A stretch of 64,000 nt of DNA from Mucidula mucida (Eukaryota; Basidiomycota; Agaricomycetes; Agaricales; Physalacriaceae), in the NCBI GenBank assembly GCA_015501055.1, contig JADNYV010000033.1, positions 230,495 through 294,494 of the forward strand, read 5' to 3'. Positions 48,337 through 60,838 of this stretch are shown here, piece by piece (position 1 is the first letter of the stretch; each line of letters opens with the position of its first letter). The notes below the pieces were generated by a model. It was not told the DNA's origin. It saw only the letters and a list, made by a program, of their open reading frames with translations, and did not search any database. The translations under genes were made by a program, and so were the position numbers.

Positions 48337-48784
48337 ATCCGACGATAAGATCTAGAAGGAAAGCGTTAGGCATCAATACACTTTTAACCTTTCGGAAATC
48401 TGTGATATGCACAGTAAGAAAGAGCTCTTGCTTGTTAGAGAGGGTTGTGGAATTGACGTGGACGTTTAAATTTAAGAGGTAAACGATGACTAAGCTACCC
48501 TGAACTTGCTCGCGTTACGTTTCTTCAGGCTATCGTTCCTCTCGGAGCCCAGCTCGGCATGTAGGTCTTCACTTCTGTGTGCTTGAGAATAATACGATTT
48601 GATAGGACGAGTCTACTATACTATGTTGATCGATGTCTGTTTCGTCAAAGTGGTTTATCTATATGACAGTAACACTTGACGTGCAATTAGCCTCCTTTTC
48701 TTGGATGCTGCTCGGGAAATGAGGAACATGCGAAAGCATGGCAAGAAACCCACTGAGACTGGAAAAGAAGACTCAATCCGTCCA

Positions 48785-49168
48785 AGGTGCGTTATCGTTT
48801 GAGGATCATGAAGAGGCAGGTCCTTTGCTTGCTCAAAGCGCTAATTCGGGCAACACTATAAGACCGCGACGCGTTTGGCGTGCTCACCTCTCTTAAGAAC
48901 TTGGGTCGTACTTGCCATGCCATATCCGAGTTGCGGGTGCGCGCGCTCACTGATGAGAAGAAAGGTGATTGGCTGTAGCTCAAGTGGAAGAGGAATTTCT
49001 GCTGCTGAGGGTAAGGAAGACTCTAAGCGGAATTCATAACTCGGTCGAGCGGGGCGGCGGCGAGTAAGCCGGCGCCAATAGTATCTCTCCCGCGGCTACG
49101 CCTACATCTCGATGTATAGTGTGGACGCGAAGATGTACGTGGAGAGTATATATGAGAAGTGAAGGTGA
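48785..49168 (+). pseudogene. Relic of the 3' part of glutamyl-tRNA synthetase
   Basis: The sequence starts with a 20-base match (gcgttatcgtttgaggatca) to the gene at 32.94 kb. It keeps scattered matching blocks in the same order (GGGCAAC.CTAT, GACGCGT, TCCGAGTT.CGGG, GCGCGCT..CTGATG, GGCGGCGGCGAGTAAG) and ends with the parent's C-terminal codons (ATGTATAGTGTGGAC, GTGGAGAGTATATA) and stop. Much of the exon between is deleted and the frame is lost. It is a decayed partial copy, not a functional gene. Confidence 0.75.
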
Positions 49169-49589
49169 ATGTCTAACTTCTAGGCTGCGCGCAGAGTGTC
49201 ACTGTTCTTCTCTAGGTGTCATTGTCAATAGAATTGCAAGCCTAAAAGGCGAGCTTGATCGATCGCATTCGGACTGTGTGGTAGCAATACGCCACCGCGG
49301 TAGCCCCATCTACGCTACATTCATGTTCCGTGGACGCTAACCAAGGCTTGGAATGAAGCTTTGTCCTGGAGAAGCCGAAGGCCCATACACGAACCGCTGG
49401 TAACCTAACAGCGGTAACGAACGTGCGCTACCAGTCAATCCTCCCTTTCTCTTGAACGTGTTTTTATACGACTCCTCTTCTTCTTCTTAACTCCGCTTAT
49501 CAGGCGATGCGAACGTGCGGGCGAACATGGCGATTATTCTTATAGGGCCTTTTGGGTTGTAGCAAGATTAACGAGGTCTTCCCATCCCA

Positions 49590-50637
49590 ATGGCCTCTGT
49601 CGCCTATTCCGCGGTCGTGTTCGAGTCATTCGTCGCGCTCTCGTTCGTTTATCATGTCTGCGCGCCGCAGTTCGAGGCCCAAGAAGCTTTCATGGCTTTT
49701 GACGACGGCTGCCAGTTGCGCGATGACGCTTCTCAGCATGCCGTTCTTGTGGGACCATGTTACGACCGGCACCTTGCAGGGCGTTCAAACGCGCGTCGCG
49801 TTGGCTGTACCTTCTTGTAGATTTTTCCAAGCCTATCTTTTATCGTAAGTACTCCTCTAAACCGCAGTACCCAAGTCGAATATCGATGTCACTAGGGACT
49901 TGCTGCACGGCGTTGTATATTATCGCTCTCATCTCACGTTGTCCACCGGGTGGTTCCACCACACTATCTACCTCTTAATTGTAGAGATTGCTATTAGGTG
50001 CTCATGGGCGCATGTATTCTGTCTCGCTTGCTTGCTGGAGGTGAGTCCGACTAACGTCTTTCCTCGCTCGAGCTAACCTTCAGATTAGCTTCCCACATTT
50101 TTTCTCGGGATCAGCTCACTGTACCCTAGACTGCGGTCGAACATTCTCTTCGCCGCCTTATTCTTTACGACCAGGATTCTCTATCACGCCTTTCTCTGTC
50201 TGTCATTCTACGCCCCCGACAACCGTCGGAAGATCGCTGGAGGATCTTACGTCCCTGCCGTCATATTCACGCTGGCGTTCCCGATGCACATAGTATGGTT
50301 CGTCGGGTGCATTAATGGGTTCAAACGGAGGGCGCGTTTGGCGGACAAGCAGCTGCCCGCTTCAACTTCACGTGTGCCGCCCCTCGTCGCGGCTACTCCT
50401 ACACGCCCGTTGCTCAAGTCCGCGTGGGTTCCACCTGCACTCCGCCGCCCGCATCACTACTATCGCGTTCGTCTCTCGCAGAAGAGGCAGGTGTTGAAGC
50501 AGACGTGGATGTACAGGATGCTGCCGGGCGGGAAAGAGTTTTCGAGTATCTTGGGATTGGCCGACGCTTGCGAAATTTTCATATGTAGTCTTTTCATACT
50601 TACCTTGTATCCTTTATGCCCTTTTACAATTTACTGA
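49590..50637 (+). CDS. TLC-domain membrane protein (TRAM/LAG1/CLN8, TMEM56-like)
   Basis: The start MASVAYSAVVFESFVALSFV is a first helix. After a one-base slip near 49665 the frame gives KKLSWLLTTAASCAMTLLSM, and across introns the TLC hallmark DLLHGVVYYRSHLTLSTGWF followed by HHTIYLL (conserved H-H). FLGISSLYPRLRSNILFAAL and TRILYHAFLCLSF follow, and a last hydrophobic segment near 50590-50630. Six or seven membrane helices are likely. TLC proteins act on or sense lipids, mainly at the ER. Introns lie near 49846-49888 and 50040-50085. The basic Arg/Lys-rich part between helices (RLSQKRQVLKQTW) is probably cytosolic. Confidence 0.75.
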
Positions 50638-50827
50638 ATTCGAACGAGGACTGGACTTGCGACGCGTCAAACTAAAACGCGATCGTGGTCGTTCAGGGCC
50701 ATGTTTCCCACCCATGCCATCAACGCAGACCTGATGCAACGTGTTTACCTAGCACAACAACTCATGGCAAAGCACTGCATTAAAGGTCACTCCATGCGTC
50801 ATTGCTCTCAAATCCTTACCCTCATCA

Positions 50828-52766
50828 ATGTCATCCGCGAAGAGTAGAATGACCACACACGATCTTATCGACGCGCTCGGAGCAAAACTGTCAAAGAAGT
50901 ACGTGACTGTAATCTGTAAATCGTGGCACTCTCTGATGAGAATCATCGCAGAAAGCTACGATCCACGCGCGAAGTTTGAGGACTTGCTTTTGTCCGATTG
51001 TTGTATGCTTATTGTCGCCACAGCTCGACGTCCTTGACTCGCGTCTCCAGAAACTAGTCGCAATTGTGCGGGGTCAACGCAATGCTCTGCAAGTCGTACA
51101 TCGACTACCGGACGAAGTCCTGGCATCCATATTCTGGAGAACACAACAGCATCTTCCAAGTTTTCTGCCTACTCCCTTGCACGGCCAAACCTTCGATTCG
51201 GGTCATCGCAATTGGCTTTCCCTCCTGCACGTATGCCGCCAATGGCGTGGCGTAATCGCATCGTCCAGACTGTTATGGAGTACTGTGGACAACAGCTTGA
51301 TGCCCGATAAGTTCCTTTTGCGATCTGGCATGTCCCCGCTTACCGTTTTCTTCGGAATACGGAAACCACTCTTCACAGAGCATGAACTTGGACTTCTTAA
51401 ACCCCACATCCACCGCATGAGAGAGCTACACTTGGGGTTGTCCAAGTGGACAGAATCTGTGGAGACAGTATTCGAAGCACTGTCATCCCCAGCTTTGGCG
51501 CTGGAAAGCTTGACTATAGATACACACGGCGCAGTCAATGCGGGATACCACTTGATGCCCTTATTTGCTGGCGATATGCCTCACCTACGCAAACTGTGCC
51601 TAGAGTTCTTCACTGCGTGGCCGACTCACTACTTTTCCGGACTGACGTCCCTTTGCTTGCATCACCAACAAACGCCGCACTCATTGCGCCCTTCGACCAA
51701 CGAATTCCTCAATTTTTTGGAAGCTTCGCCGCATCTCCAGGAGCTCATCTTGGTCTATGCTGGGCCGACTAGGGACAGAGAGGAGGATGTGCCGAGTCCG
51801 AGTCCATGGCGCAAGGTGGTCCTTCCACGTCTCCGACAGTTTAGCTGGGGAAAGATCGAGGACATGCTTCATGTACAAAGACTTCTCGCCTATCTATCCC
51901 TTCCAGAGACCGCCAACCTCTACTTCTGGGGATCCTCCAACGCCGATGGCGGTGATTTGGGCAACCTCATCCCCATCGACCTAACGCGTCTCCCTTGCAT
52001 GCTCGGCCTGCGGGAATGGAGATTGCGCTGCTCATATCAGCCTGTCTCCAGCCTGGATCCCGGAAACTACCTCGTGGCATTTGTAGACAAAGTGCTGTAC
52101 ATGTTGAATATCGCATGGGAATCATACATCGCGCGGGTTCCCGTCGTCTACGCGCCGATGTTGTCCGGTGTACAGAAGCTCTATGTTGTCGATAGCCTCA
52201 ATGTGTCGACCGATCTGTGGAAGGATCTCTTTCGGAGCCTGCCGCGATTGTCGCATCTCATGCTGCAGCCGCCACAGCAGTGGGCGTCGTCGCGTGGAAT
52301 CCTGGGCGCGCTGTACCCGGATGACACGAAGAGCACCATCCGCACGGGGTTCAAAGCCATGCTGGGCATCTCGGACGCGTTGTGCCCCCATCTCAGGTCG
52401 TTGTCGATAGAAGCGGATCCGGGCTTCCAAGGGTTCTACATCAGCGCCTTTGCGAAAGCGCGTATGAAGAGAGGAAGCCCCCTGCATCGCTTAGAGGTGA
52501 AGCATCTGCATAATCCGCCCAATCCGACGTACGAGGGAGGAAGGGCTGCAGGCAATGGTCCGGTTTCGCCTCCGGATACTTTGGGACCCTCTGCGTTGAC
52601 ACCTGTTGAACAGATGCGGTTGGATATGGAGGATCGGTACGCGTTGGAGAAGACGGTGAAGGAGGTTACGTATCTATATGATCAGGCGCCTACGGTCTTT
52701 GAACCGAGTACGTGGCCGACGAGGGGATATACCTGGACGATGATGCCTTTACCCAGTGGACAGTGA
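50828..52766 (+). CDS. F-box/LRR-like protein 1 of a tandem pair
   Basis: Exons 50828-50898, 50952-50973 (22 nt) and 51024-52766 join in frame to 611 residues. The N-terminus has TTHDLIDALGAKLSKK, then LDVLDSRLQKLVAIVRGQRN (coiled coil) and the F-box: VHRLPDEVLASIFWRTQQHL with LLHVCRQWRGVIASSRLLWS. Leucine-rich segments follow (LMPLFAGDMPHLRKLCLEFF, LNFLEASPHLQELILVYAGP), and the end is RGYTWTMMPLPSGQ. It probably supplies substrate recognition to an SCF ubiquitin ligase. A close paralogue lies immediately downstream. Confidence 0.75.
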
Positions 52767-53067
52767 TACCAGACCTTTATATATTTATATTTTATACTCA
52801 TTTTCTTAATCGTACTCGGATACCCTATCCCACGTTTGCTTCCTGCTCACTTCCTTTCAGCCAAGTTTCAAGGTCTCGAACAAGGAATGCGTGAAAGATC
52901 GCGCCATGTTGAATATGGCAATATAAGCGTCTATTTCATGATTCTCCGATCTTCCATCAGCTTGTCATGACCCAGCGTGGGTCAGCGACTAAATGAATTC
53001 ATACGTTTCTTTCTGCCACCACCATCAGTTCCGACTATTGATTTTCAAAGGATAGGCTTGCCCCGAT

Positions 53068-55072
53068 ATGCCAGAGCCTATCGCGCTCCATAGACAATCA
53101 ACACGCGACCTACTGGATGCATTAACATGGAGAGTTACAAACAAGTAAGCGTCTATTATCATCATCTTTCATCTTCCACTTTCTGATCCATCTCTCTCTG
53201 CAGATCCTACAAGTCTATTGGAGATGTAAGCCAAGAAAGCATATAACTCATCATTCAAGCTGATGATACGTGTGCTAGCTCGATTTGTTGGACTCACGCT
53301 TACAGAAACTCACCGCCATCGCGCGGGGGAAGCGCAACGCGCTTATTCCTGTAAACCAGCTGCCGGCCGAGCTCATGGTGATCATATTCACATACTCTCA
53401 ACAGCACCTAGCTAGTTTCTTGCCCACGCCACCCAACGGAATCGCCTACGATAAACATCACCGCGACTGGCTGTCCCTGCTCCACGTCTGCCGCCACTGG
53501 CGCGGCATCGCAGCAACCTCGAATCTGCTATGGACGACCATCGACAATGGCCTCGTCCCACAAAAGTTTTTGAGGCGCTCTGGGAACGCGCCCCTCACAG
53601 TCTATTGCGGAGTCCGAATGCGTTCGTGCCCAAAGTCAGATCTGTCGCTATTCCTTCCTCATCTACATCGCATCCGAGAGCTACATATGGACATATCGAG
53701 CTGGGTCTTATCCATACAGGATCTGTATACAGCGATCTCAAAGCCCGCGCCTCTCCTCGAAAGTTTAACCTTGGACACCATGGGTCCTGTTACAGCCCCG
53801 AACGCCCATCTCCCTGCCATATTTAACGGGGTGATGCCTAGATTGCGCAAGCTGTGCTTGGAATACTTCACGTACTGGCCTACGGGCTACTTCCGTGGTC
53901 TAACATCGTTATGCCTCCACCACATGCCATTCCCCGAATCGCTTCGCCCGACGACGGCGCAGTTCTTGGACTTTCTTGAGAGCTCTCCTGATCTGGAGGA
54001 GCTCATCTTGGTTAGCGCTGGGCCGACGAGGGTAGATGCGGAGGACGTCCCCGCTCCCCATACGGAGCGCCTCGTGGCGCTTAACAAGCTACGGGAGCTG
54101 ACCTTTGGCAAAATCATAGACCTCTCATGTGTTCGGCGGCTACTTTCATACCTCTCTCTGCCTGAGAATGCGCATATGTACTTTTGGGGCTGTCCAGCAC
54201 TCGGCGCCAATGATGGGGACATCGCCAATCTCATCCCTACGAATCTCACCCACTTGCCGTGCATGCTCGGGATGGAGGAGTGGCGTATCCGCTGTGCACC
54301 GTACCATACGTTCCCGACGGGGCGCGATAACTACATCGTCGCCTTTGTAGACAAAGTGCTGTACACGCTTGACATTGGATTGGAAGCGCATATTGCGCGG
54401 ATGGCACCCGTCTACGCGCCCGTGTTGCGCAACGTCCGTAAGCTGTACGTGAATGACACACTTGACATCTCCACCGCCCTATGGCAGGATCTCTTCTGCT
54501 GTGTCCCGCAACTGCAGGAACTTATAATACGCCCGCACTTGCTGTGGAATGCGTCTCGTGGCATTTTAGCTGCGCTTTATCCGGAGCCTGTCACACAGGA
54601 CAAGGCGCCGATCCGCACGGGGTTGAAGAGTATGCTGAGGCTCGATGATATCCTTTGCCCGGAGCTGAAGAAACTTTCATTCGAGGTCGCGTCGACCGTC
54701 CAGGGGCCCGGGTTCTACATTAGCACCTTTATCAACGAGAGGAAGGTCCGAGGAAAGCCTCTCGACGAGCTCGAACTTCGATATCTCCGCACGCCTCCCC
54801 CAGCCGACATCGTCTACAGCCCACCCTCTACAACCCCACCCGCACAGACACCATTCCCGCTGGCGCCACAACCTCCACCGCCTCCGCCGCCTGTCATAAT
54901 CCCGAATGCTCAGGAGCAGACGAGTTTGGAGATGGAGTCCATGCGCGTTGCGTCTGCATCTGTGAGAGAGGTCGTTTACATGCACGACCAGGAGCCAATC
55001 GTTTTGGAGCCAAAGGACTGGCCGATACGGGGTTATATTTGGACGACGATGACGTTGCCGGAAGATGAGTAG
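53068..55072 (+). CDS. F-box/LRR-like protein 2 of a tandem pair
   Basis: Exons 53068-53144, 53204-53225 (22 nt) and 53279-55072 join in frame to 630 residues. STRDLLDALTWRVTNK, then DLLDSRLQKLTAIARGKRNA, F-box NQLPAELMVIIFTYSQQHLA with LLHVCRHWRGIAATSNLLWT, and LRR-like segments (GVMPRLRKLCLEYF, FLDFLESSPDLEELILVSAG). A proline run (PPPPPPPVIIPN) sits near the C-terminus, before PIRGYIWTTMTLPEDE. Intron positions and phases match those of paralogue 1, so both come from a gene duplication. The substrate is unknown. Confidence 0.75.
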
Positions 55073-55135
55073 CTAGCCAGAAGCCTTCAATGTAGTGTAG
55101 TTGGATGTGGATGTGCCAATCGGACAGGAGGATAG

Positions 55136-56152
55136 TCAGTGTTTCAACCCGGCCATATCTTCAAACCATTCGACAAGAGCAGCGACTTTGCGTACTGATG
55201 GATCACTGTACCCCAGGCGGAGATCCGGTCGAAGGTTCATATCAGCTGGAGTGTAAGGCATGGTGCGATAACAGAGCTGGCATCGGGAGTGAAGGTAAGG
55301 CGAAGCGGTCAGCGCCGTCGAAGTGTGAGGCTCATAGGCCGCTGTTACATCTAGGCAAGATATCGTCAGCGAAAACAAAATAACATTAGAGGATGAACAT
55401 ACTTTCGAGCAGAATAACGTCTCCGCGTTTGATGCCTACGGCATCGCCTAGTCCTCCCCATACCTCAGCTACTTCCCGCCAAGCAGTGAGCTTGCAGATA
55501 TGGCCGTCTTCGTCGCCGAGTATCATCTTGAGGACGTAGATCTCTGTACCAGCATTGGGTCCTTTCTTCAATCTGATCGCGTCTGGGCCATCGACTTCCA
55601 GTGCGGCGAGCAGCATGCCGACTTTGCGTGTTCCTTTCTGACCCTCCAACGAGGATAGGGTTGTCAAAGAGTGCAGATTGAAGTGAAACGTAGGAAAATG
55701 AGCGATTGAGGAAGAGTCTGAGTAGTTGGCGCTAAGGGAGTTGCTCGTTTCTGTGTCTTGGGTCTCAAGATTCAATGCAGATGGATCAAGAAACGAGGGC
55801 ATGTTCAGTATGCTGCTGCGCCTGCTTGGATCCGAAGGCGGCCAGCTGAGCAATGTACTATCTGAAGACTACGTCAATACTATTATTTCCAAGGCAAAAG
55901 AGAAGACTGTGTACCGCGTTCTGACTCTTGCGATTCGATCTGCTCGTCATTCTGAAAGATAATGTTCTCGTAGAGACGCGATATTCGCCGACTGGCGGCT
56001 GCGAGGGTTGAGGGTGGCAAGAGCGCGTTGACAAACTGGGATTCTTCGACTTTCTCTCCAAGTTGTTCAGTAAAGTGTTCCCAGTGATATGACGCGTCAG
56101 GAGCCCTGTTCAAGTCCGCAATGGAAGGAGCGCCTAAGAAAACGCGGTACAT
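55136..56152 (-). CDS. OB-fold protein, possibly shieldin subunit 2-like
   Basis: The start MYRVFLGAPSIADLNRAPDA leads to an N-terminal region with SQFVNALLPPSTLAAASRRI. An intron at about 55865-55917 joins QESER to DSTLLSWPPSDPSRRSS in frame. The C-terminal half has a beta-rich OB-like unit: RKVGMLLAALEVDGPDAIRL, GTEIYVLKMILGDEDGHICK, LTAWREVAEVWGG and GIKRGDVILLENVTAAYE. After a second intron it ends SVRKVAALVEWFEDMAGLKH. The order (gain of strands, LTAW, GD-V) resembles RPA/SHLD2-type single-stranded DNA-binding folds. Assignment to the shieldin-2 family is from memory of related fungal annotations and is tentative; a role in DNA end protection would follow only if it is confirmed. Confidence 0.55.
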
Positions 56153-56362
56153 GGTGGTTAATGAGCAACCTCGGCTGATGCCGAAAGCGGAGTTTCAATC
56201 GCGCTATAAGCATCTTGGGTAAAAATAAGGTTCGGACACATCTACGAGAGCGGACGACGACATCCAAAAAAAATCTTTTTTCAACTGACCACCTGTTCAT
56301 ACTATTAAAAAGTATGTTCGCCCCTGCCGCTGTGATGCGATGTTGATCAAAGTTTCTGCAGG

Positions 56363-56852
56363 ATGTCTGACGCTGGAGATGACATTCCCGTCGATGCCCC
56401 CGTCGAGGAAGTAGCCGCCGAGGCACCCAAGGGAAAGCTTTCCGTCGAGGAGGCCCTTCAGGTGTGCTTCACTCCGTATCTCCCCCCATCCACTCTGATT
56501 GTCGCGATTTCAGCAAGTCCTGAAGAACGCGCTCGTCCACGACGGACTTGCCCGCGGCCTCCGAGAGTGCGCTAAAGCCCTCGACAAGCGCCAGGCCCAC
56601 TTGTGCGTACTCGTCGAGACGTGCACAGAGGCCGAGTACATCAAGCTCATCGAGGCCCTCTGCGCCGAGCACAAGATCAACCTGATCAAGGTCGGTGACG
56701 CAAAGGTCCTCGGCACCTGGGCTGGTCTCTGCAAAGTCGACCGCGAGGGCAACCCCCGCAAGATCGTCGGCTGCAGCTGCGTTGTTGTTAAGGACTTTGG
56801 CAGCGACAGCGAGGGTCTCCACGTCGTGCTTGACTACTTCAAGAACCGCTAA
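56363..56852 (+). CDS. RPS12: 40S ribosomal protein eS12
   Basis: Two exons (56363-56461 and 56514-56852) give 145 residues, the normal length. The N-terminus is acidic ([20 protein letters not shown]). The body contains [60 protein letters not shown] and [10 protein letters not shown], as in eukaryotic eS12 (L7Ae-type fold, beak of the small subunit). Codon use is strongly C/G-ending, as expected for a highly expressed gene. An AG directly before GATG at 56361 suggests a 5' UTR intron. Confidence 0.95.
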
Positions 56853-57216
56853 GGTGTGTGCTTTTCCGTCATACCTTCCGGGATGACAAGACAGACTCCC
56901 TCTACTGAGGCTCGTCCTTTGAGGATAAACGTCTATCCGGAATCATTATATATTGTCTGATCATTCGCCTCATCTTCTGCTTTTGACTTCAAATGCTTAC
57001 AACCTCTTTAGGTCTTAGTAGTTCTTAAAGCTTACGGGGGCCCAAAAATTAAAACCTTTGTAAACATTTGAAAACCTGATTGTGTCGCCCGAATTGAGTC
57101 TTTTGCCATTGTGGCGTACACAAAGTGCCTCTAGAACATTCGCATTGGCAATGCATAAAGATGCAGGTATATACAGTCTACATTAGTATAATGGTGCATG
57201 GTCGTAAGTGGATGTA

Positions 57217-60200
57217 CTAGATAACTCGAGTAGGTCCATCTCTCCGGTCATAAATCTGCGCAAGCAGGCCAAGCACTCCCCCATCATCGAGTCCGTCCTG
57301 CTCATCCTCCACAGGTATCCCACGTGTCCGCTTCGCACCATCGACATACGAGCCCCCCAATCCACCCCCGTCCTCACTGAGCTCATCCTCCGGTATCGGA
57401 GACACCTCCGGATTCGGCGGGCGATGCAACGGCACATGCACACTCCCCTGCGAATCGCCCAGCACAGCCGTCTGCGCCATCGACGGGCCCCCAAATAGCG
57501 CAGACGACGTCGGCATATTGTGCCCGCCGATGAACGTCGACGCCCCAAGGACACTCCCACCGGTCCCGCGGCGCCGGGCAGAATATTGACTCTGTCGAAG
57601 CGCCCGATCATATTCCTGCGCTCTGTCAACAGGCTCCGCACCGACTGCAGTGTGCACGCTCTCTGACCCTACAGGTACTCTCCGACGAATAGAGGTCCCA
57701 GGCAGATGTGCCGCGGTGAAGTCTGCCATCCGGTTCAGATAAGCCGACCCAGACGGATCCGAGGGATTCCAGTCAGGATTGGCAGCCTATCACAGGATCA
57801 GCGTATGCGCGATATGTCAGATGACATATAATGGTTCACCTTGAAATTCAGGAAACTCTTCTCCATCTTGCCCTCATTCGATATCATGCGTCGGTCCTGT
57901 ACATGAGTTGGTGCACCGAACTAGAGAACGCGAGATTGAAGCGGAGTCGGCGAAAATAGCAGGAGAAATGTACCTTGACGTTCCCGTGGCGTTCAAAGTT
58001 GAACTCGGCAAAGCTACACACATATCCTCGTCCGTCAACGTGCACGGAAAACTCACGGAAGAAATCGATGACGGCAGGAGCGCAATCAGGTAAGGAGAAC
58101 CAGAGGACGAACGGCGTAAGCACAACAGACATGACCTCCTCAACAAAGATGAGAATCTTCATTGCAAAAAGCTCGCCAAATTCTTGATGAGTCTAACCAC
58201 AAAATATCATTAGCAAGGACGGAAAGAATCTGGGCGCATGTCACCTTTTTGCTATGCAATTCGCCACGCCATGACTCGGGCATGTAATGAGTGTAAGTGA
58301 TGACCTCCGTCATCAAAAGCTCTGGATCGAAGACGCGATTGTCATCGGGTACCATCCCTCGCGCCACCGCCAAGATGGAACCGAAAACACCCAGATAAAA
58401 AAGGACAGTGCGATGGGGCGTGATCTCCAGATGAGCGAGGATATCTGGGTCCAAAACAGTCGCCAAGAATAATACAGCGACAAAGGACCCAGAGATAAAT
58501 GCTACAAATCTGGAATGCGCGCATCAGCAACAGATGAAGGTCCGAAGTGTTTTCGCGTACCGCATGATGAGCGTTACTTTCTCGTTGGGAAACTGCCCGA
58601 TGTACATGCTTGCCGCAGGATAACTCTCGTCCAATCTCCGCACGAACAGATGTGGCAGTTCGTTGAATTCCCGAAACTTCCATTGCGCATACGACGTGTA
58701 TCGCCTCCCGCCAATTGATGACGGATTCTTGTGGTACTCCTACAACCAGCCACAAATCAGACGGCAATCAAGCAACGGGAGAAGATATCGTACCTCGAAA
58801 TAGCGGAAGAAGGAATACATGAGAAGATACAGCACGATGAACGGCGCAAAGATGGCATTCAGAATTCCCATGAATATGAATCTGCGCCGCAATCTGAACA
58901 GAATGATGAACGGATGAGCGCGCGCTACATAGCAACAGCGATGGGGGGGGGACGACGCACCCTTCAATCAGCGGAACGCGATTTCTCGAGTTCAGGAACA
59001 CCTTGCGAACTTGTCCATTCCTGTCAAACAAATACTCCATGAGACAGAATCTGAGATTCCACTCAAGCGCCTGGGTTAACATCTTGCCCTTACCCTCCTC
59101 TTCACTGATGAAGCGGCTGAGTATCTGCGGGAGCGGGACTCTAAGGTCTAGTAGATCCTTGTTGAACAGGGCTATCAGATAGTTTTCCTGCCGCAGAATC
59201 CGATTCGCGATGTCGTGTGCGTCAAGTTTCGCTACTGTTACGTCGTGCGGCGTGCCTGCATTTTGGGACGAGAGCGCGGTGTTGGGATTGTCCTCGCGAA
59301 TCGCCCCAATCCTACGAACTATTTCCGGCCACGATATGGTCTGAATATCCACCTAAACGCCACCATCTCCGGAATCAATGGATGCTATGACATAAGGAGG
59401 CAACCGACGTACATCAGGGATCTTTAATAAATGTGTGTAGAAGTTGTACAACACGCGCAAGCGCTGGATGCCCATAATAAATGATACAATTTGCCAGATG
59501 TAGAATGCCGTGAAAGGAATGAAGAACATTAGAGTGAGGCCCGAGAATCTGGAACAGCATGGTAAGTTTAGGTCGCTTCGGAAAGAGATTAGGACACGCA
59601 CTGAGATACGCATCGGTCGACGATTGCTTCCGAAAGACGCATTGCTTTGTCCGGGTGTATGCGCGAGTAGTCGATGCAACCTAATAAGAACGTGGAGAAG
59701 CCTATCACGAATCCGACTGTACTAATATAAGGTTTGCATTAGTTATCAGGAAGAAACGGTATGCAAGCTTACAGGAGATTCAAGCCGCGAGAAAGTGCGA
59801 TACTGTATATGCCTTTGCCCTCGTAGTAGTAATACACGTCTTGCAAGAATGCATCGAGATTGGAGACATTGACCCAGTGCCAATGCGCTAGTCGTACGGG
59901 ATCGGCGCCCTGCATTGGATTGGACAGTCGTGGATGCGCTTCGTTGTGTGGGCTGTGGTGTGACCGCGTAGTATCTTCCGTGTCGAGCTCTGACGGTCTG
60001 GGCGGTATCGACACCGAAGCATGCGTCGGCAGTATAGGCTTCAATTTCCGGCCTGGCGCAGAAAATAGAGGCCGCTGTCGACGGGGCGAGACGGTTGCGG
60101 ACGCTTTCGCCTTTGCTTTGCCTTTGGACGGCTTGCCCTCGATCATGAAGCTGTGGGGTACTTCGCCATCGTCCGAGTCATCGTCCTGATTGTGTATCTT

Positions 60201-60512
60201 ATCTTCCCGGTGGATATTGGGGTGCAGCGGCGCATTGGGAAGAGTAGCAGCATTCCGCCGGGTATTGTGCGACGACTCTGTTAGTGGAATCGCATGGCTT
60301 CGTCCCGCTTCAGCATCATCATCCTCCGAGCTGCGACGGTCCTCCTCTTCCTCCTCGAGGAGAGACTGGTTGGCTTGCGTGTACCCTTGATATGGTCTGC
60401 TCATCGGATTCAGCATGTTCAGAAATGGCCTTGAACTCGACGTGGATTGGAACAGAGAGCCTTGAAACGACCGAGAACCAGTCATACGCCGCGGAGATTG
60501 GCTATTCGGCAT
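57217..60512 (-). CDS. ATG9: Autophagy-related protein 9 (lipid scramblase)
   Basis: ATG9 vesicles seed the autophagosome; the protein is a trimeric scramblase. The start [20 protein letters not shown] opens a ~200-residue disordered N-terminus with an acidic run ([20 protein letters not shown]). The core follows across introns: [127 protein letters not shown], [20 protein letters not shown] and [21 protein letters not shown], with the RHIT-type segment [15 protein letters not shown] and a C-terminal ERHGNV. The C-terminal tail is disordered and ends [10 protein letters not shown]. About ten introns; the frame looks intact. Confidence 0.9.
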
Positions 60513-60838
60513 GGTCGTCGTCGTCGTCTGCCAGTGAGCCCGGCCTCGCTACTACCAGCTTCCAGAGTGGTACACGGCACCTGTACAATTGCGTACTCCT
60601 GCACTGCAGTCACGGTGACGTAACAGAGTCACATGATGCTCTTGAGAACTGAAATTGTGTCTTTTCTTGATAGTCAACCATCATGTACCCTCATGCATCG
60701 CGTCTTTCGGTTATGCACTGTTGAAGACGCTTTGCCGAGGAATCGACAGGTCTCCGACTGAAGAATTCTAGCCTGGTCGCCAGCCGGTGTGGATCGCGTT
60801 TTACAAGACTACGAACTTGCGCAAGGCCATATTGCGGT

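Larger units (their letters stand above)
45120..48690 (-). repeat. Segmental duplication, copy B
   Basis: This copy repeats the gene order and orientation of 1,130-4,860. Similarity is very high over the F-box gene, moderate over the oxidoreductase and weak over the distal upstream flank. Its right side runs into the glutamyl-tRNA synthetase relic. Confidence 0.8.
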
